From Panicum virgatum (lineage: Eukaryota > Streptophyta > Magnoliopsida > Poales > Poaceae), in the NCBI RefSeq assembly GCF_016808335.1, contig NC_053144.1, forward strand, positions 70,913,400-70,977,399: 64,000 nucleotides of DNA. The letters are read 5' to 3'. The notes under the pieces were generated by a model. That model was not told the DNA's origin. It saw nothing but the letters and a program-made list of their open reading frames with translations, and did no database searches. Every line of letters starts with the position of its first letter. Position 1 is the first letter of the stretch. Below, one piece after another: positions 1 to 9,557 of the stretch. Position numbers and translations under genes: made by a program.

Positions 1-2282
1 CCCACACACACACATTTTCTTTAACAAATAAAACATATTATGAGTAAAGTCCTAAGCGTTCTAGTGTCGATTAACGTCCAAGCAAAATCAGACATTAATC
101 TAGGTGGTCAAGGAATGGTCATCACAAAACAAGGGGTGGCTATCCAACTGTGTTTTCATGCAAGCAAAACATATGCAATTTTATAAAACAGGCCATTGGG
201 TTGTGTTTATAAAAACTAGGACCGAAACATGCATCAAAGGATGGGATTGAACTTGCCGTCTTCGTAGCCTTCGGGGAAGTCCTGTCCTTCGGGCTCGGGG
301 TCGCGGAACTGGTCCTCGTTCTCCTGCTCACAGTACGGCTTGTTGACGGGTTCTCCTTCGTTCACTCCGTGGTCTACAGCGCACACAAACAAGCATACAA
401 TCAAAACACAGAAAATAAAGATTTGTCGTCGAGCTCGAAACGGGGACACATAGAATATAGGGCATGGAGTGATATTTTTGGGTGTGCTTCTAATGGCATG
501 GTCAAAACTATATTAAAAGAGACGTGGTAAAGTTTTGGGTAGATCCGAGGTTGTTAGGCGCATGAAATGATAGGTCAAAAGGGTGTTTAGGGCCTAAACA
601 GGGGTCTAGGGACCTAATTGTAATTAAGTTGAAGAAGGCAGGGGCTTGGTTTGCATTTTAGGAATTTCTTGGGTTAATTTAAAAGAGTCAGGGTTTATTT
701 GTAATTAAGTTTATAAAGTGGAAGGGTCTGTTTGGAAATATAATAAAAGAAGGGGTTTCTTTAGCAAAAAGATCAAAAGGTGGGAGGTTCCTTTGCTGAA
801 TATAGGAAAGGGGAGGGGGTTTTGGGCTAAATGGCCCTTTCTTCCTCCTCTCTCCACGGGAAAACAGGGGAGGCGGTTAGGGGGCGTCGGCGGCACTCCG
901 CCGGTGGCCCTGGGCCTCGGGAACGGTCGGAGGAGTGGGGAAAAGGGGAAGGGCGACGTAGGAGGTTGATCCCCTCTCTTGATTTGAGGAATGGTGGCCT
1001 GCAGGGGCGGTTCTACGGCGGTGGGCGGCATTAGGCGGTGGCGAGCGTGGGAGCGGCGTCACGGAGCTCGTCGGCGGACCGACCCCGGGGGAAAAGGAAG
1101 AGGGGATCTCGAGGATCCCAGAGCCTACCTTGGCTCGGGCCGAGGTGCTGCGGAGAGGGGTATCCCGCGGTGGCCGGCGTTCAGGAGCGGCGGCTATGGC
1201 GAATGGTGGTGCTAGGAGGTCGGGGAGGCGGCTGCGGAGCTCGGGCTGGGGATGTGGTGCGGAGGAGCGGCGCTGGGGCCTTTATAGGCGCGAGAGGCGG
1301 TGGAGGTCTGGCGGGATGCGGCGGAGGCCGGCAACCGAGTTAAAGGCGGTGGGGCTGGCTTGGTTCTGGGCGGGCGTCAACGGCGGGCGCGAGCTTACAG
1401 CGATGGGACACGACGCCTCGATCAGGCGGCGACCGCTGCAGGCGGCGCTGTGCCGGAGTCGCCAGTGCTGTGCAGCGTCAACGGCGGCCAGCCAGCGTCT
1501 CGACGTCGTGTCGCAGCGTGCCGTGCGCGCGCACGCGGGAACAAGGGGGCAGCAGGCGGCCGGCTGGGCGCGTTCTCGTGGCCAGGTGTAGCGGCGGCCG
1601 AGCGGAGCGAGCGCGCGCGCGGGAGGCAAGCAAGCGTGGGGAGCAGAGAGGGCCGTACGCGGCGGGGCACGGGCGCAGGGCGAGTGGGACGGACGGCGCG
1701 GTGCGGCCGGCACGGGCGTGCGCAAGCGCGGCCAGGCGGCCGTGGTGGGCGCGCGCACAGCTCCGGTTGCCGCGGCGTGGTGTGCGGCTCGGCGCGCAGG
1801 AGAGTGAGGTCGGGGGGCCTGGTGTGCGTGCGGCGAGCGGCGCTCGGGGCGTGCTCGGGAGCGAGGCAGAGCAGAGAGGGAGGGGAAGCCGAGCGCGCGG
1901 GGTAGGAAGAGAGAGAGAGAGAGGGAGAGGGAAGGAGAGAGAAAAAGAAAAGAGAAAAAGAAAATGAAAAAAAAGAGAGAAAAAGAAAAAGAAAAAGGAG
2001 GGGAGAGGGAAATGGAGAGAGAGGAAGGGTGGGATTCGCGCCGTGATCGCGGCGCCCGGTCGGCCACGCGTGGCGCCTGGGCGCGCGTGAGCGCGACGCG
2101 CGGGTCGAGGTGGAAAACAGGGTGCTGGATACGGGTGTCGGGACAAGTTTTTCGGGAATCGGAAGATCGGAACAGGGAGGTTCCCGGAAAGCTGGGGTTA
2201 GGGTTTTAAGGAGGGATCGAGCTCAACGACGAAACACAACTTTAGCGCATGATTTATTTTAGTAAATTTTTGGGATGTTACA
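1..2282 (-). repeat. 3' LTR of the Tekay-like element (partial)
   Basis: This stretch matches 10389-12666 almost base for base. It ends on the plus strand in the complement of a TG start (TGTAACATCC on the element strand), directly beside a polypurine tract. Its other end lies before base 1. It contains a TATA box (1279-1288), a GA-rich run (about 1905-2025) and a GC-rich U3. The long overlapping ORFs in the GC-rich part are compositional and are not annotated. Confidence 0.93.
1279..1288 (-). promoter_or_regulatory. LTR TATA box (left copy)
   Basis: The element strand reads CCTATAAAGG in a GC-rich setting. It is matched by the same box at 11666-11675 in the other LTR. On the element strand a splice-donor consensus follows about 150 nt downstream. 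Confidence 0.7.
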
Positions 2283-2629
2283 AACCTACCCCACTTAAAA
2301 TGAATCTCGTCCTCGAGATTCGACTGGTTCCTAAATAGGTGGGGAAATTCCTTCTTCAGAGCGTCTTCGCGTTCCCACGTAGCTTCTTTTACTCCGTGTC
2401 TGCTCCACTGAACTCTGCAAATCCGTACTTCAGAGTTTCTGGTCCTCCTAGTTACAGTATCTAGAACCTTGACTGGTATTTCCTGATATCGCAAGTCTGG
2501 CTGTAGATCTATCGTTTCTACTGGCACATGCTCCACTTCGGGTACCCTCAAACACCTTCTCAACTGCGAGACATGGAATACTGGGTGTATATCCGACATT
2601 TCTTCTGGTAGCTCCAGATGGTACGCCAC
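2198..2629 (-). pseudogene. pol C-terminus with chromodomain
   Basis: This is the end of the integrase C-terminal region (motif HPVFHVSQLRRCL) followed by a chromodomain of about 50 residues (from YQEIPVKVLD to EREDALKKEFPHLF). Chromodomains in this lineage are thought to steer integration to heterochromatin. The frame continues without a stop through the polypurine tract and ends about 85 bp inside the LTR. Upstream in the same frame lies a TGA (2651-2653), so this domain is cut off from the rest of pol. Confidence 0.85.
2283..2296 (-). other. polypurine tract
   Basis: The element strand reads AAGTGGGGTAGGTT immediately before the 3' LTR, the expected site for plus-strand DNA priming. Confidence 0.8.
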
Positions 2630-2794
2630 TGCTCCGACTTTCTTCAGGACTCAGTATGGTCCAATGTACCGATGGGCCAATTTTCCTTGCACCTGAAATC
2701 TTCGGGTTCCTCGGATGGGTGATACCTTGAGATATACGAAATCCCCTGGGTTGAAACTTATTTCTCGTCTTTTCTTGTCGGCGTAGCTCTTCTG

Positions 2795-3046
2795 TCAGGA
2801 CTGAGCTGCTTTCAGCTTTTCTCTAACCTCGGCAACTCTTTCTTCTGCCTCTTTTATGAGCGCGGGCCCGACTAGGGCACATTCTCCAACTTCTGACCAC
2901 ATCAGAGGGGTTCTGCATTTTCTTCCGTAGAGAGCTTCAAACGGTGACATGCCCAAGCTTGCTTGGTACCCGTTGTTGTATGAGAACTCAGCATAGGGTA
3001 AACTCTGTTCCCAATCCTTGCCGTAGGTGAGAACACATGCTCTCAA
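2795..3046 (-). pseudogene. integrase C-terminal segment, out of frame with the core
   Basis: Encodes the late integrase core ([16 protein letters not shown]) and the following GKRK-type region typical of gypsy integrases. It is shifted relative to the upstream integrase by a 7 bp tandem duplication at 3041-3054 (TCTCAAG then TCTCAAC on the plus strand). It ends at a TGA (2795-2797) whose context fits a CpG transition in an arginine codon. Confidence 0.85.
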
Positions 3047-4340
3047 GTCTCAACATATCTTCCATAATCTGATTTACCCTTTCTGTCTGGCCATCTGTCT
3101 GTGGGTGATAAGCGGAGCTAAAGTCTAGCTTGGTGCACATGGCTTTATGCAAGCTTTTCCAAAATCTAGAGGTGAACTGGGTCCCTCTATCTGAAACAAT
3201 TCGGCTAGGTACACCATGCAATTTCACTATATTTTCCACATAAAGCTTGGCTAGCTTTTCTCCGCCGTAGTTGGTCCGTACGGGTATGAAGTGAGCCGCT
3301 TTACTGAGTCGGTCCACTATTACCCATATGGAATCGTGTCCTTTCTGGGTCCTAGGCAGACCCACCACGAAGTCCATTCCTATTTCATCCCATTTCCACA
3401 CCGGGATGGGTAGGGGTTGCAATAATCCTGCCGGCTTCTGGTGTTCAGTTTTGATTCTCTGGCAAGTATCACAACGGGCGACAAATCGTGCAATATCTGC
3501 CTTCATCCCATTCCACCAATATTTCTGTCTTAAGTCCATGTACATTTTGGTGGATCCTGGGTGAATGGAGTAGGCTGAGTTGTGGGCTTCATCCATGATT
3601 ATCTGCCTGAAATCTCCTTTCTGGGGCACACAAATTCTGTCTTTATACCACAACGTCCCCTTATTATCCACTCGAAAGTCTGGTGCCTTATTTTCTCCGG
3701 TCTGCCTCCGGATTTCCATCAGTCCCTTGTCCGATTTTTGGGCTTTCCTGATTCTTTCTTCCAGAGTGGATCGAACGTTCAGCACTTGGCTGGAACCTCG
3801 AGGGACAATGTGCACATTTAATCGTGCCATTTCCTCTTGTAAATGGTCATCCTTGGGCCCGTAGGATTTCCGACTTAGGGCATCAGCTACTACGTTTGCT
3901 TTTCCCGGGTGGTAATGGATTTCCAAATTATAATCTTTAACCAATTCCAGCCATCTTCTCTGCCTTAGGTTTAAATCTGGCTGGGTGAAAATATACTTCA
4001 GGCTCTTATGGTCGGTATAGATTTCACACTTATTTCCAATCAAATAATGCCTCCAAATTTTAAGTGCGTGTACTACGGCTGCAACTTCCAAATCATGGGT
4101 CGGATAGTTCTGTTCATGGGACCTGAGCTGGCGGGAAGCATATGCAACGACTTTCCCGTCTTGCATCAGTACACAACCCAACCCTTGTCGGGATGCATCA
4201 CAATAGATGACAAAATCCCGATGAATATCTGGTAGGGTCAGTACTAGAGCGGTAGTCAATCTTCGCTTCAGTTCCTGGAAACTCCTTTCACACGACTCTG
4301 TCCAGGTGAATTTCTTCTCCTTCTTGAGCAGCTCCGTCAT
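2988..4340 (-). pseudogene. RNase H and integrase segment of pol
   Basis: RNase H comes first ([15 protein letters not shown], then the [10 protein letters not shown] region). It is followed by the integrase zinc-binding HH-CC domain (ending CDTCQRIK) and the D,D-35-E core ([36 protein letters not shown]). The reading frame is open across the segment, but upstream it meets an amber codon at 4437-4439, and downstream it runs into a 7 bp duplication that shifts the frame near 3047. Confidence 0.9.
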
Positions 4341-4523
4341 GGGTCGGGCTATTTTAGAAAATCCTTCAATGAATCTCCGATAATACCCAGCTAATCCAAG
4401 AAAGCTTCTGATCTCACTGACGTTGGTCGGTGGTTGCTAGTTGGAGACTGCTTCGACCTTCTCGGGGTCCACCGCTACTCCTTCTGCGGTCAGAATATGA
4501 CCAAGGAAGGCTACTTTCTCCAG

Positions 4524-6890
4524 CTAGAACTCACACTTGCTGAACTTGGCGTATAGCCTATGCATTCTTAGCTTTTCCAAAACTACCCTCAGGTGCTGCT
4601 CGTGCTCCTGAATACTCTTCGAGTAAATAAGTATGTCGTCAATGAATACTACGACAAACTTATCTAACTCGTCCATAAACACTTTGTTCATGAGGTTTAT
4701 GAAATAAGCAGGTGCATTTGTCAGTCCAAAAGACATCACTGTAAACTCAAACTGCCCATACCGGGTGACGAAAGCTGTTTTCGGGATGTCGCTTTCCCTA
4801 ATCTTGAGCTGAAAATATCCGGACCTGAGATCAATCTTGGAGAAGTACTTGGCTCCTTTTAATTGATCGAAAAGATCATCGATCCTAGGAAGGGGGTACT
4901 TGTTCTTGATGGTGACTTCGTTTAGTGCCCGGTAATCTACACATAACCTCATACTTCCGTCCTTCTTCTTGACGAATAGAACCGGGGCTCCCCAAGGTGA
5001 CGAACTTGGCCTAATGAAGCCAATTCGTTGTAGTTCCTCTAGTTGTTTCTTTAACTCTGCCAGCTCGGAGGCTGCCATCCTATAAGGTCTCTTGGCTATA
5101 GGGGCAGTTCCAGGGACAAGGTCAATAACAAACTCTACATCCCTATCTGGTGGCATACCAGGAAGTTCTTCAGGAAAGACATTGGGGTACTCATTCACTA
5201 CTGGGACTTCTTCCAAGGTCTTGGTTTCCATACTGAATACCATCGGGTTTGCTCCACTTTCCCGGGTGTGACAGGTCACTCGAACTCCCTCTGGGTTTGT
5301 TAGATGCACTACCTTGTCCGTGCAACCTATGAGGCCATTGTGTTTGCTCAGCCAATCCATTCCAAGGATCACATCTATCCCTTCTGACTTAAGTACTACT
5401 AGATCTGCTAAAAACTCTACCCCACTTAAATTGATCCTCACCCGTAGACAACCCAGTTGACACCTGATGTCTCCTCCGGGCGTCCGGGTTAATAGGGGTG
5501 TTTTTAGTAGTACTGTAGGTATTTTATGTTTCTCCACAAAACTCGAGGATATGAACGAGTGTGATGCTCCAGAATCAAACAGTACTGTTGCAAGAGTTGA
5601 GCTGACTAGGTACTCACCGAGTACTACGCCCTGAGCTCCTTGAGCTTCCTGCGCGTCGATGTGGTTGACGCGGGCTCGTCCAAAAGACTGCTGGGGTTGC
5701 CTCTGCTGGTTGCTGTTGTTGTTGGTGTTGCCACGGAGGGGCACTCGGTTGGCACCGGTCAACACTGGCTTGGGTCCGTTCACCGTGTTGGAGAAAGCTG
5801 ATGTAGCTGGCTTGTTCTTGGCATAAGGGCAGTCGGCGATGAAGTGACCCGTCTCACGACAGTTGAAGCAGGCCCTCACATTGCTGTTGTTGTTGGTGAC
5901 CTGGCTTGCATTACTCTGAGGGGCCCTCATGGTGTTCTGACTTATGAGCTGGGTGTTAGGGGCCCGTGGTCCTGTCACTTGAGACTGAGTTCTGTACTGC
6001 ATAGGGGCTTGTGACCTTGGTGCGTTGTAGCTGAAGCTTCTGGGCTTCTGGAAACGGTCCTGCTGGCGTGACTTACTCTCCAGGAACTTGCGCTTGTTCT
6101 CTTTTCTTTCATCAATCTTAGCCTTCTCGGTGAGGATTGCCTTGTTCATCAAGGTGTTGAAATCAAGGTAGATCTGAGGAGTGAGCAGAGTCCTGAGTTC
6201 TGGGTTCAGTCCCTTTTTGAACATATCCTGCTTCTTTTCGTCTTCGTTCACTTCTTCTGGTGCATAGCGAGCTAGCTTCATAAACTGGTGTGTATACTCT
6301 TCCACTGTCATATTCCCCTGCTGAAGTGCGCAGAATTCATCCGCCTTGCGCTTCATGGTGGCCGAGGGGATGTGATAACGGCGGAATTCCCTCACGAATT
6401 CATTCCAGGTGATGGTGGAGGCATCTCTGGCAGCAGCGCAGTAATTCTCCCACCAGGCTAAGGCAGTCCCGGTGAGTTGATGTGCAGCCAGAAGGACTTT
6501 ATCTCGATCCTGGCACCCAAATGGCTCGAGCTTCCTCTGGATCACGCGGAGCCAGTCATCTGCATCCAAGGGGTTGCTGGATCCGGCAAAAGTGGGTGGC
6601 TTGGCCCTCAGAAAAGCTGTCAGCTTGTCATTAAAGGTCTGCTCTCGTGGCTGCCTGTTCACTAGAGCATTGGCCAGTGTCTCCAGTATGAGAGTCTGGT
6701 TATGGATTATTTGTGCCAGGTCCACGAAGGGTGGTGGTGGTGGTGGCAGCTGTGCACCAAGATTTTCTCCTCTGCCCTGACTCACTTCTTGCTCTTCCTG
6801 AGGATGGTTTTGCCCGTCAGGGTGTACTCCTGCATCAACGGCTGCAGGGTCCCTGATGCGGGAGGCCCTCGTGATGCTCCGGGAAACCAT
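4524..6890 (-). pseudogene. gag-protease-reverse transcriptase ORF, ends at premature stop
   Basis: The 788-codon ORF starts at the ATG at 6888-6890, directly after CTGCAG. Gag occupies about residues 1-400 and has the capsid-like region and one CCHC knuckle ([14 protein letters not shown]). The aspartic protease has [13 protein letters not shown]. Reverse transcriptase follows with [19 protein letters not shown] and the catalytic FIDDILIYS. The ORF ends at an amber codon (4524-4526) in the RT connection, and a second amber follows at 4437-4439. Both sit where the family has tryptophan and both fit C-to-T changes at CAG sites on the plus strand. Catalytic residues visible upstream are intact. 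Confidence 0.95.
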
Positions 6891-6930
6891 CTGCAGATCG
6901 AGTGGATTGGGACTAAGATTAGGTGATGTT
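6891..6930 (-). promoter_or_regulatory. candidate 3' splice site at the gag ATG
   Basis: On the element strand the gag ATG directly follows CCACTCGATCTGCAG. A possible branch sequence, ACCTAATC, lies about 25 nt upstream. The layout matches those at the two upstream ORFs, but the pyrimidine tract is weaker here. Confidence 0.45.
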
Positions 6931-7024
6931 TAAGTTGTTTAATTCGTATTTTTGAAAAGGCAGTATCTTTCTACTGCCGAAAAGCACACAAGCACACAAC
7001 AAACCAAACTACAAGCACAACAAC

Positions 7025-7031
7025 TTTATTA
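7025..7031 (-). terminator. possible poly(A) signal after accessory ORF B
   Basis: The element strand reads TAATAAA about 130 nt after the ORF B stop, preceded by GTTGTACCCCCC. A similar sequence follows ORF A (8107-8113) and another lies near the LTR end (9322-9328). Confidence 0.35.
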
Positions 7032-7160
7032 CTGCAGGGGGGTACAACACGGGGCAAGGCCAAACGCGTACTACACGTCCGGGTACACAACTTCAAAAGA
7101 AAAGGGGGCACAGATCTTCTTCGGACCACACGACTTCATCCCTTGACGGTTGCTAGCACT

Positions 7161-8039
7161 TTAGGCTGACTCATCGGCTTGAGTGGGTTCCTCCCTCGGA
7201 AGGGAACTCACGTCCTCCGGGGAAATGAGTGGTCCTGGCTCGCCGTCCTCTAAATCTCCATTTTCTCGGGGTTGCGTTCTGGTGGTGGCGGCCGTAGACC
7301 TGCCAGGGTTCTCAGGTGGGGCTAGTGGGTTTCCAACGAGTGGTCCCCATCCTAAGACGGGCGTTCCGAGCAGAACATGGTCTTCTCCTATTGCTGGGAC
7401 TGGGGTTCCACTACTAGCCCATTCTTGCATACGCCGGTCTCGGGCTTGCCTGAGGCTCTCCTGAGCAACCGCCTCACTGCTGACCGCTGCTGCGGCTCTT
7501 GCCTCGGCTTGGACTGCTCGGATCTGCTGCAGTCTTAGCGCGAGCTCTGCTTGCTCGGCTCGATGGGTCTGTTCCCTCAGCAAGTTGGCTTGCTCGTCAA
7601 AGAGCTGATCCAAGGAGGCTAGGTAGGTAGCTACTTGGTACAGGAGGACTTCTTCATGGCGGCGCCGTTTCAGGCTTCTCATTCGAGCTTCCCAAACTGG
7701 AGTTCTGATGGCTGGTGGGAAGAACCTCATTGGTGTGGGGGTGAGGTGTCCTTCAAAAATCCGGCACAGGTAACGAAGTGCTTTCCTGACGGCTAGGGGA
7801 TAGGTGTCCTGGTGCCTAAACCCTGTAGCAGTCACTCGCCATGACTGGATGTCGGGGTAGCGATCACTTCTGGCGACGACTAGGATCACCCTGCAGCGGA
7901 GAGTGCCATGATGCTCGTACTCTCTGCTGTAGTACCTTGGGCGTTCCGTGACTCCGAGGCTTTCCAGGGCGTTGATCAAGAGGCTGGGGAAACCAGGTGC
8001 AGCTTGGCAATCGCCCTGGGTCCATCCTTCCTCAGCCAT
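7161..8039 (-). CDS. accessory pre-gag ORF B (paralogue of ORF A)
   Basis: 292 codons from the ATG at 8037-8039 (MAEEGWTQGDC). The open frame extends upstream, but this ATG is chosen because it aligns with the start of ORF A and directly follows TTTTCAG. Residues about 10-110 are collinear with ORF A (shared YxREY, GTLRC, YPDxxxW, TGFR, DTY and RKALRxL). A coiled coil follows at about 135-215 (LDQLFDEQANLLREQTHRAE), then a Pro/Gly/acidic tail. I do not recognise a named family; secondary-structure pattern suggests a dsRBD-like fold (inference). It lies between ORF A and gag, same strand, and has no internal stop even though pol in the same copy is broken. Confidence 0.8.
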   Translation of the reverse strand: MAEEGWTQGDCQAAPGFPSLLINALESLGVTERPRYYSREYEHHGTLRCRVILVVARSDRYPDIQSWRVTATGFRHQDTYPLAVRKALRYLCRIFEGHLTPTPMRFFPPAIRTPVWEARMRSLKRRRHEEVLLYQVATYLASLDQLFDEQANLLREQTHRAEQAELALRLQQIRAVQAEARAAAAVSSEAVAQESLRQARDRRMQEWASSGTPVPAIGEDHVLLGTPVLGWGPLVGNPLAPPENPGRSTAATTRTQPRENGDLEDGEPGPLISPEDVSSLPREEPTQADESA

Positions 8040-8070
8040 CTGAAAACAAAGATAGGGTGAAAAACTTGCA
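8040..8070 (-). promoter_or_regulatory. strong candidate 3' splice site at the ORF B ATG
   Basis: The element strand reads CACCCTATCTTTGTTTTCAG immediately before ATGGCTGAGG. This is a pyrimidine-rich tract with a CAG acceptor placed exactly at the initiator codon. Confidence 0.6.
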
Positions 8071-8106
8071 CAATTATTTGAGGTACACAAAAGGGGGTAG
8101 ATGACA

Positions 8107-8113
8107 TTTATTA
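8107..8113 (-). terminator. possible poly(A) signal after accessory ORF A
   Basis: The element strand reads TAATAAA about 70 nt after the ORF A stop, following GTTGTACCCC. It resembles the signal after ORF B and the TAATAAATG near the LTR end. Confidence 0.35.
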
Positions 8114-8180
8114 TGGTGGGGTACAACTTCATGGATACACGATTATTAGGGCAAAGGTTCAAGCTTGGGGGCTACTCCTA

Positions 8181-9110
8181 TCATGGGGACTCTTCCTCGA
8201 TCCTAAGAGGACGCTTCTTCAGTGGGAGGTACTGATCCATCATGTCATCTTCGGTCTGAGTACCTTTGTCCCAGTGAGTTTCCTCGGGTTCTTCTTCTTC
8301 AGTTTGAGTTCCAACATCCCAATGGGTTTCCATGGGTTCTTCTTCTTCGGTCTGAATGCCTACATCCCATTGAGCCTCTTCGGGTTCTTCTTCTTCTTCT
8401 TCTTCTTCTTCCTCTATCCATCCTCCTATTCCCCAGCGAGCCTCGTACCTCCGCATTCGGGCTTGGAGAGCGGCTAGAGAATTCTCGGCGCGTATGGCTC
8501 TTGTCTTTTTCTCTTCCAGTTCTGCCTCTTTTTCATCCATTTGGACTTGGAGGGCGGCTAGGGAATACTCGGCATGTACGGTCCTCGACCGTTGTTCATC
8601 CAGCTCCTGGGTTGCCTTTTCTGCTCTATGGATTTGCTGCTTCAGTTGTGCTGCTTGCTCTCGGTAGAGCTCATCCAGGCCGGTGAGATAGATGGATAGA
8701 TGAGATACTGTGTCTTTCAGATCTTCTTCTTCCCTTCCGAGTCCTCTCATCCGGGCGATCCAGGTGCGTCCTCTTCCTTCAGTTGGCGGGAAGAACCCCA
8801 TGGGAGTCCGCTGAAGGTGATGTCTGTAGATCATTCGGAGCCGTCGCAGGGCCTTACGGGCGGCTTTCCGATAGGTATCCGGGAAACGGAATCCAGTGGT
8901 GGAGATGAACCAAGGGTCCACATCAGGGTAGTGGGTGCTCCTTGCTATGAAGATCATCAGGTCACACCGAAGAGTGCCCTTGGAGTCGTACTCCCGGTAA
9001 AGAAACTCTGGCGGATCCACAACTCCAATGCGTTCCAGGCTGAGTATCAACAACTTAGGAAGGCCGGGCTCTGCGAAACAGATTCCGCCGATCCATCCAT
9101 TGTCAGCCAT
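8181..9110 (-). CDS. accessory pre-gag ORF A with coiled coil and TQT repeats
   Basis: 309 codons from the ATG at 9108-9110 (MADNGWIGGIC), chosen for the same reason as in ORF B: it directly follows GTTCCAG. Residues about 10-105 form the domain shared with ORF B (YREYDSKGTLRC, TGFRFPDTYRKAARKALRRL). Residues about 140-225 form a long coiled coil with an internal duplication (AEYSLAALQVQM and AENSLAALQARM). The acidic tail has a run of about ten Glu and then three 16-residue repeats carrying VGIQTE, VGTQTE and KGTQTE. No enzyme motif is visible. TQT cores in acidic, disordered sequence are typical LC8 light-chain ligands, so a dimeric adaptor role is an inference. The ORF is intact. Confidence 0.8.
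   Translation of the reverse strand: MADNGWIGGICFAEPGLPKLLILSLERIGVVDPPEFLYREYDSKGTLRCDLMIFIARSTHYPDVDPWFISTTGFRFPDTYRKAARKALRRLRMIYRHHLQRTPMGFFPPTEGRGRTWIARMRGLGREEEDLKDTVSHLSIYLTGLDELYREQAAQLKQQIHRAEKATQELDEQRSRTVHAEYSLAALQVQMDEKEAELEEKKTRAIRAENSLAALQARMRRYEARWGIGGWIEEEEEEEEEEPEEAQWDVGIQTEEEEPMETHWDVGTQTEEEEPEETHWDKGTQTEDDMMDQYLPLKKRPLRIEEESP
8240..8390 (-). repeat. 48 bp coding tandem repeats (TQT array)
   Basis: Three units of about 48 bp encode W-D-x-G-[IT]-Q-T-E followed by acidic residues. A GAA/GAG run (8381-8412 on the complement) precedes them. Spacing of the QT cores is a constant 16 residues. Confidence 0.8.
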
Positions 9111-9140
9111 CTGGAACAGGGCAAGAACCAAAGGTAAGTG
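9111..9140 (-). promoter_or_regulatory. strong candidate 3' splice site at the ORF A ATG
   Basis: The element strand reads CTTTGGTTCTTGCCCTGTTCCAG directly before ATGGCTGAC, the same arrangement as at ORF B and gag. Confidence 0.55.
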
Positions 9141-9237
9141 TTCGTGTGAGGAAAGGATTAAGGATAGAAAAGTCCTAAGGTGAAAGGTCCTGAAAACGGG
9201 TTTCGCTCCTAGGGTCACGTCCTACGGCCAACCTACG

Positions 9238-9249
9238 GCTCTGATACCA
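9238..9249 (-). other. primer-binding site, initiator tRNA-Met
   Basis: The element strand reads TGGTATCAGAGC, two bases after the LTR end (CTTCA). This is the usual plant gypsy PBS complementary to the 3' end of initiator tRNA-Met. Confidence 0.9.
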
Positions 9250-9519
9250 CCTGAAGCGTCCCCTCATAAGAGAAGACTTAAATGTGATACAAAGCACCAG
9301 TCCCAGGAGGCTGACGCCACATTTATTACATCAGATGGTTCAAAACCGTACAAACCTTGGAGGACACTCGATACAGATGATAATAATAATTAACCAAGCT
9401 ATGACGTAACACCAGACCGCAAACCACATGGGGTCTAACACGGGCTCAGAGTACTGCAACAGCGGAGGCATCTCGACAGGGCCGGTTCCACAGGCAAGGT
9501 TGGGTGTAGAACGATAACC

Positions 9520-9557
9520 CTACTCGGCGTCGTCTAGTATGAAGTCTGGGTCTTCTT
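9520..9557 (-). other. possible mini-exon in LTR leader
   Basis: A good acceptor (CTCTTACTTTTTACAG on the element strand) opens a short acidic frame, EEDPDFILDDAE, that ends at TAG. It could be a leader exon or chance. Confidence 0.3.

Noticed and set aside
877..2146. Several long overlapping ORFs in the LTR on both strands (repeated at 11218-12530)
   Set aside because: They overlap in many frames, are Arg/Ala/Pro-rich or low-complexity, and follow the GC and GA bias of U3. No domain is visible.
9131..9142. Plus-strand AAGGTAAGTG, a perfect donor consensus
   Set aside because: It lies on the strand opposite to the element and to any gene there, so it is probably chance complement of the acceptor region.
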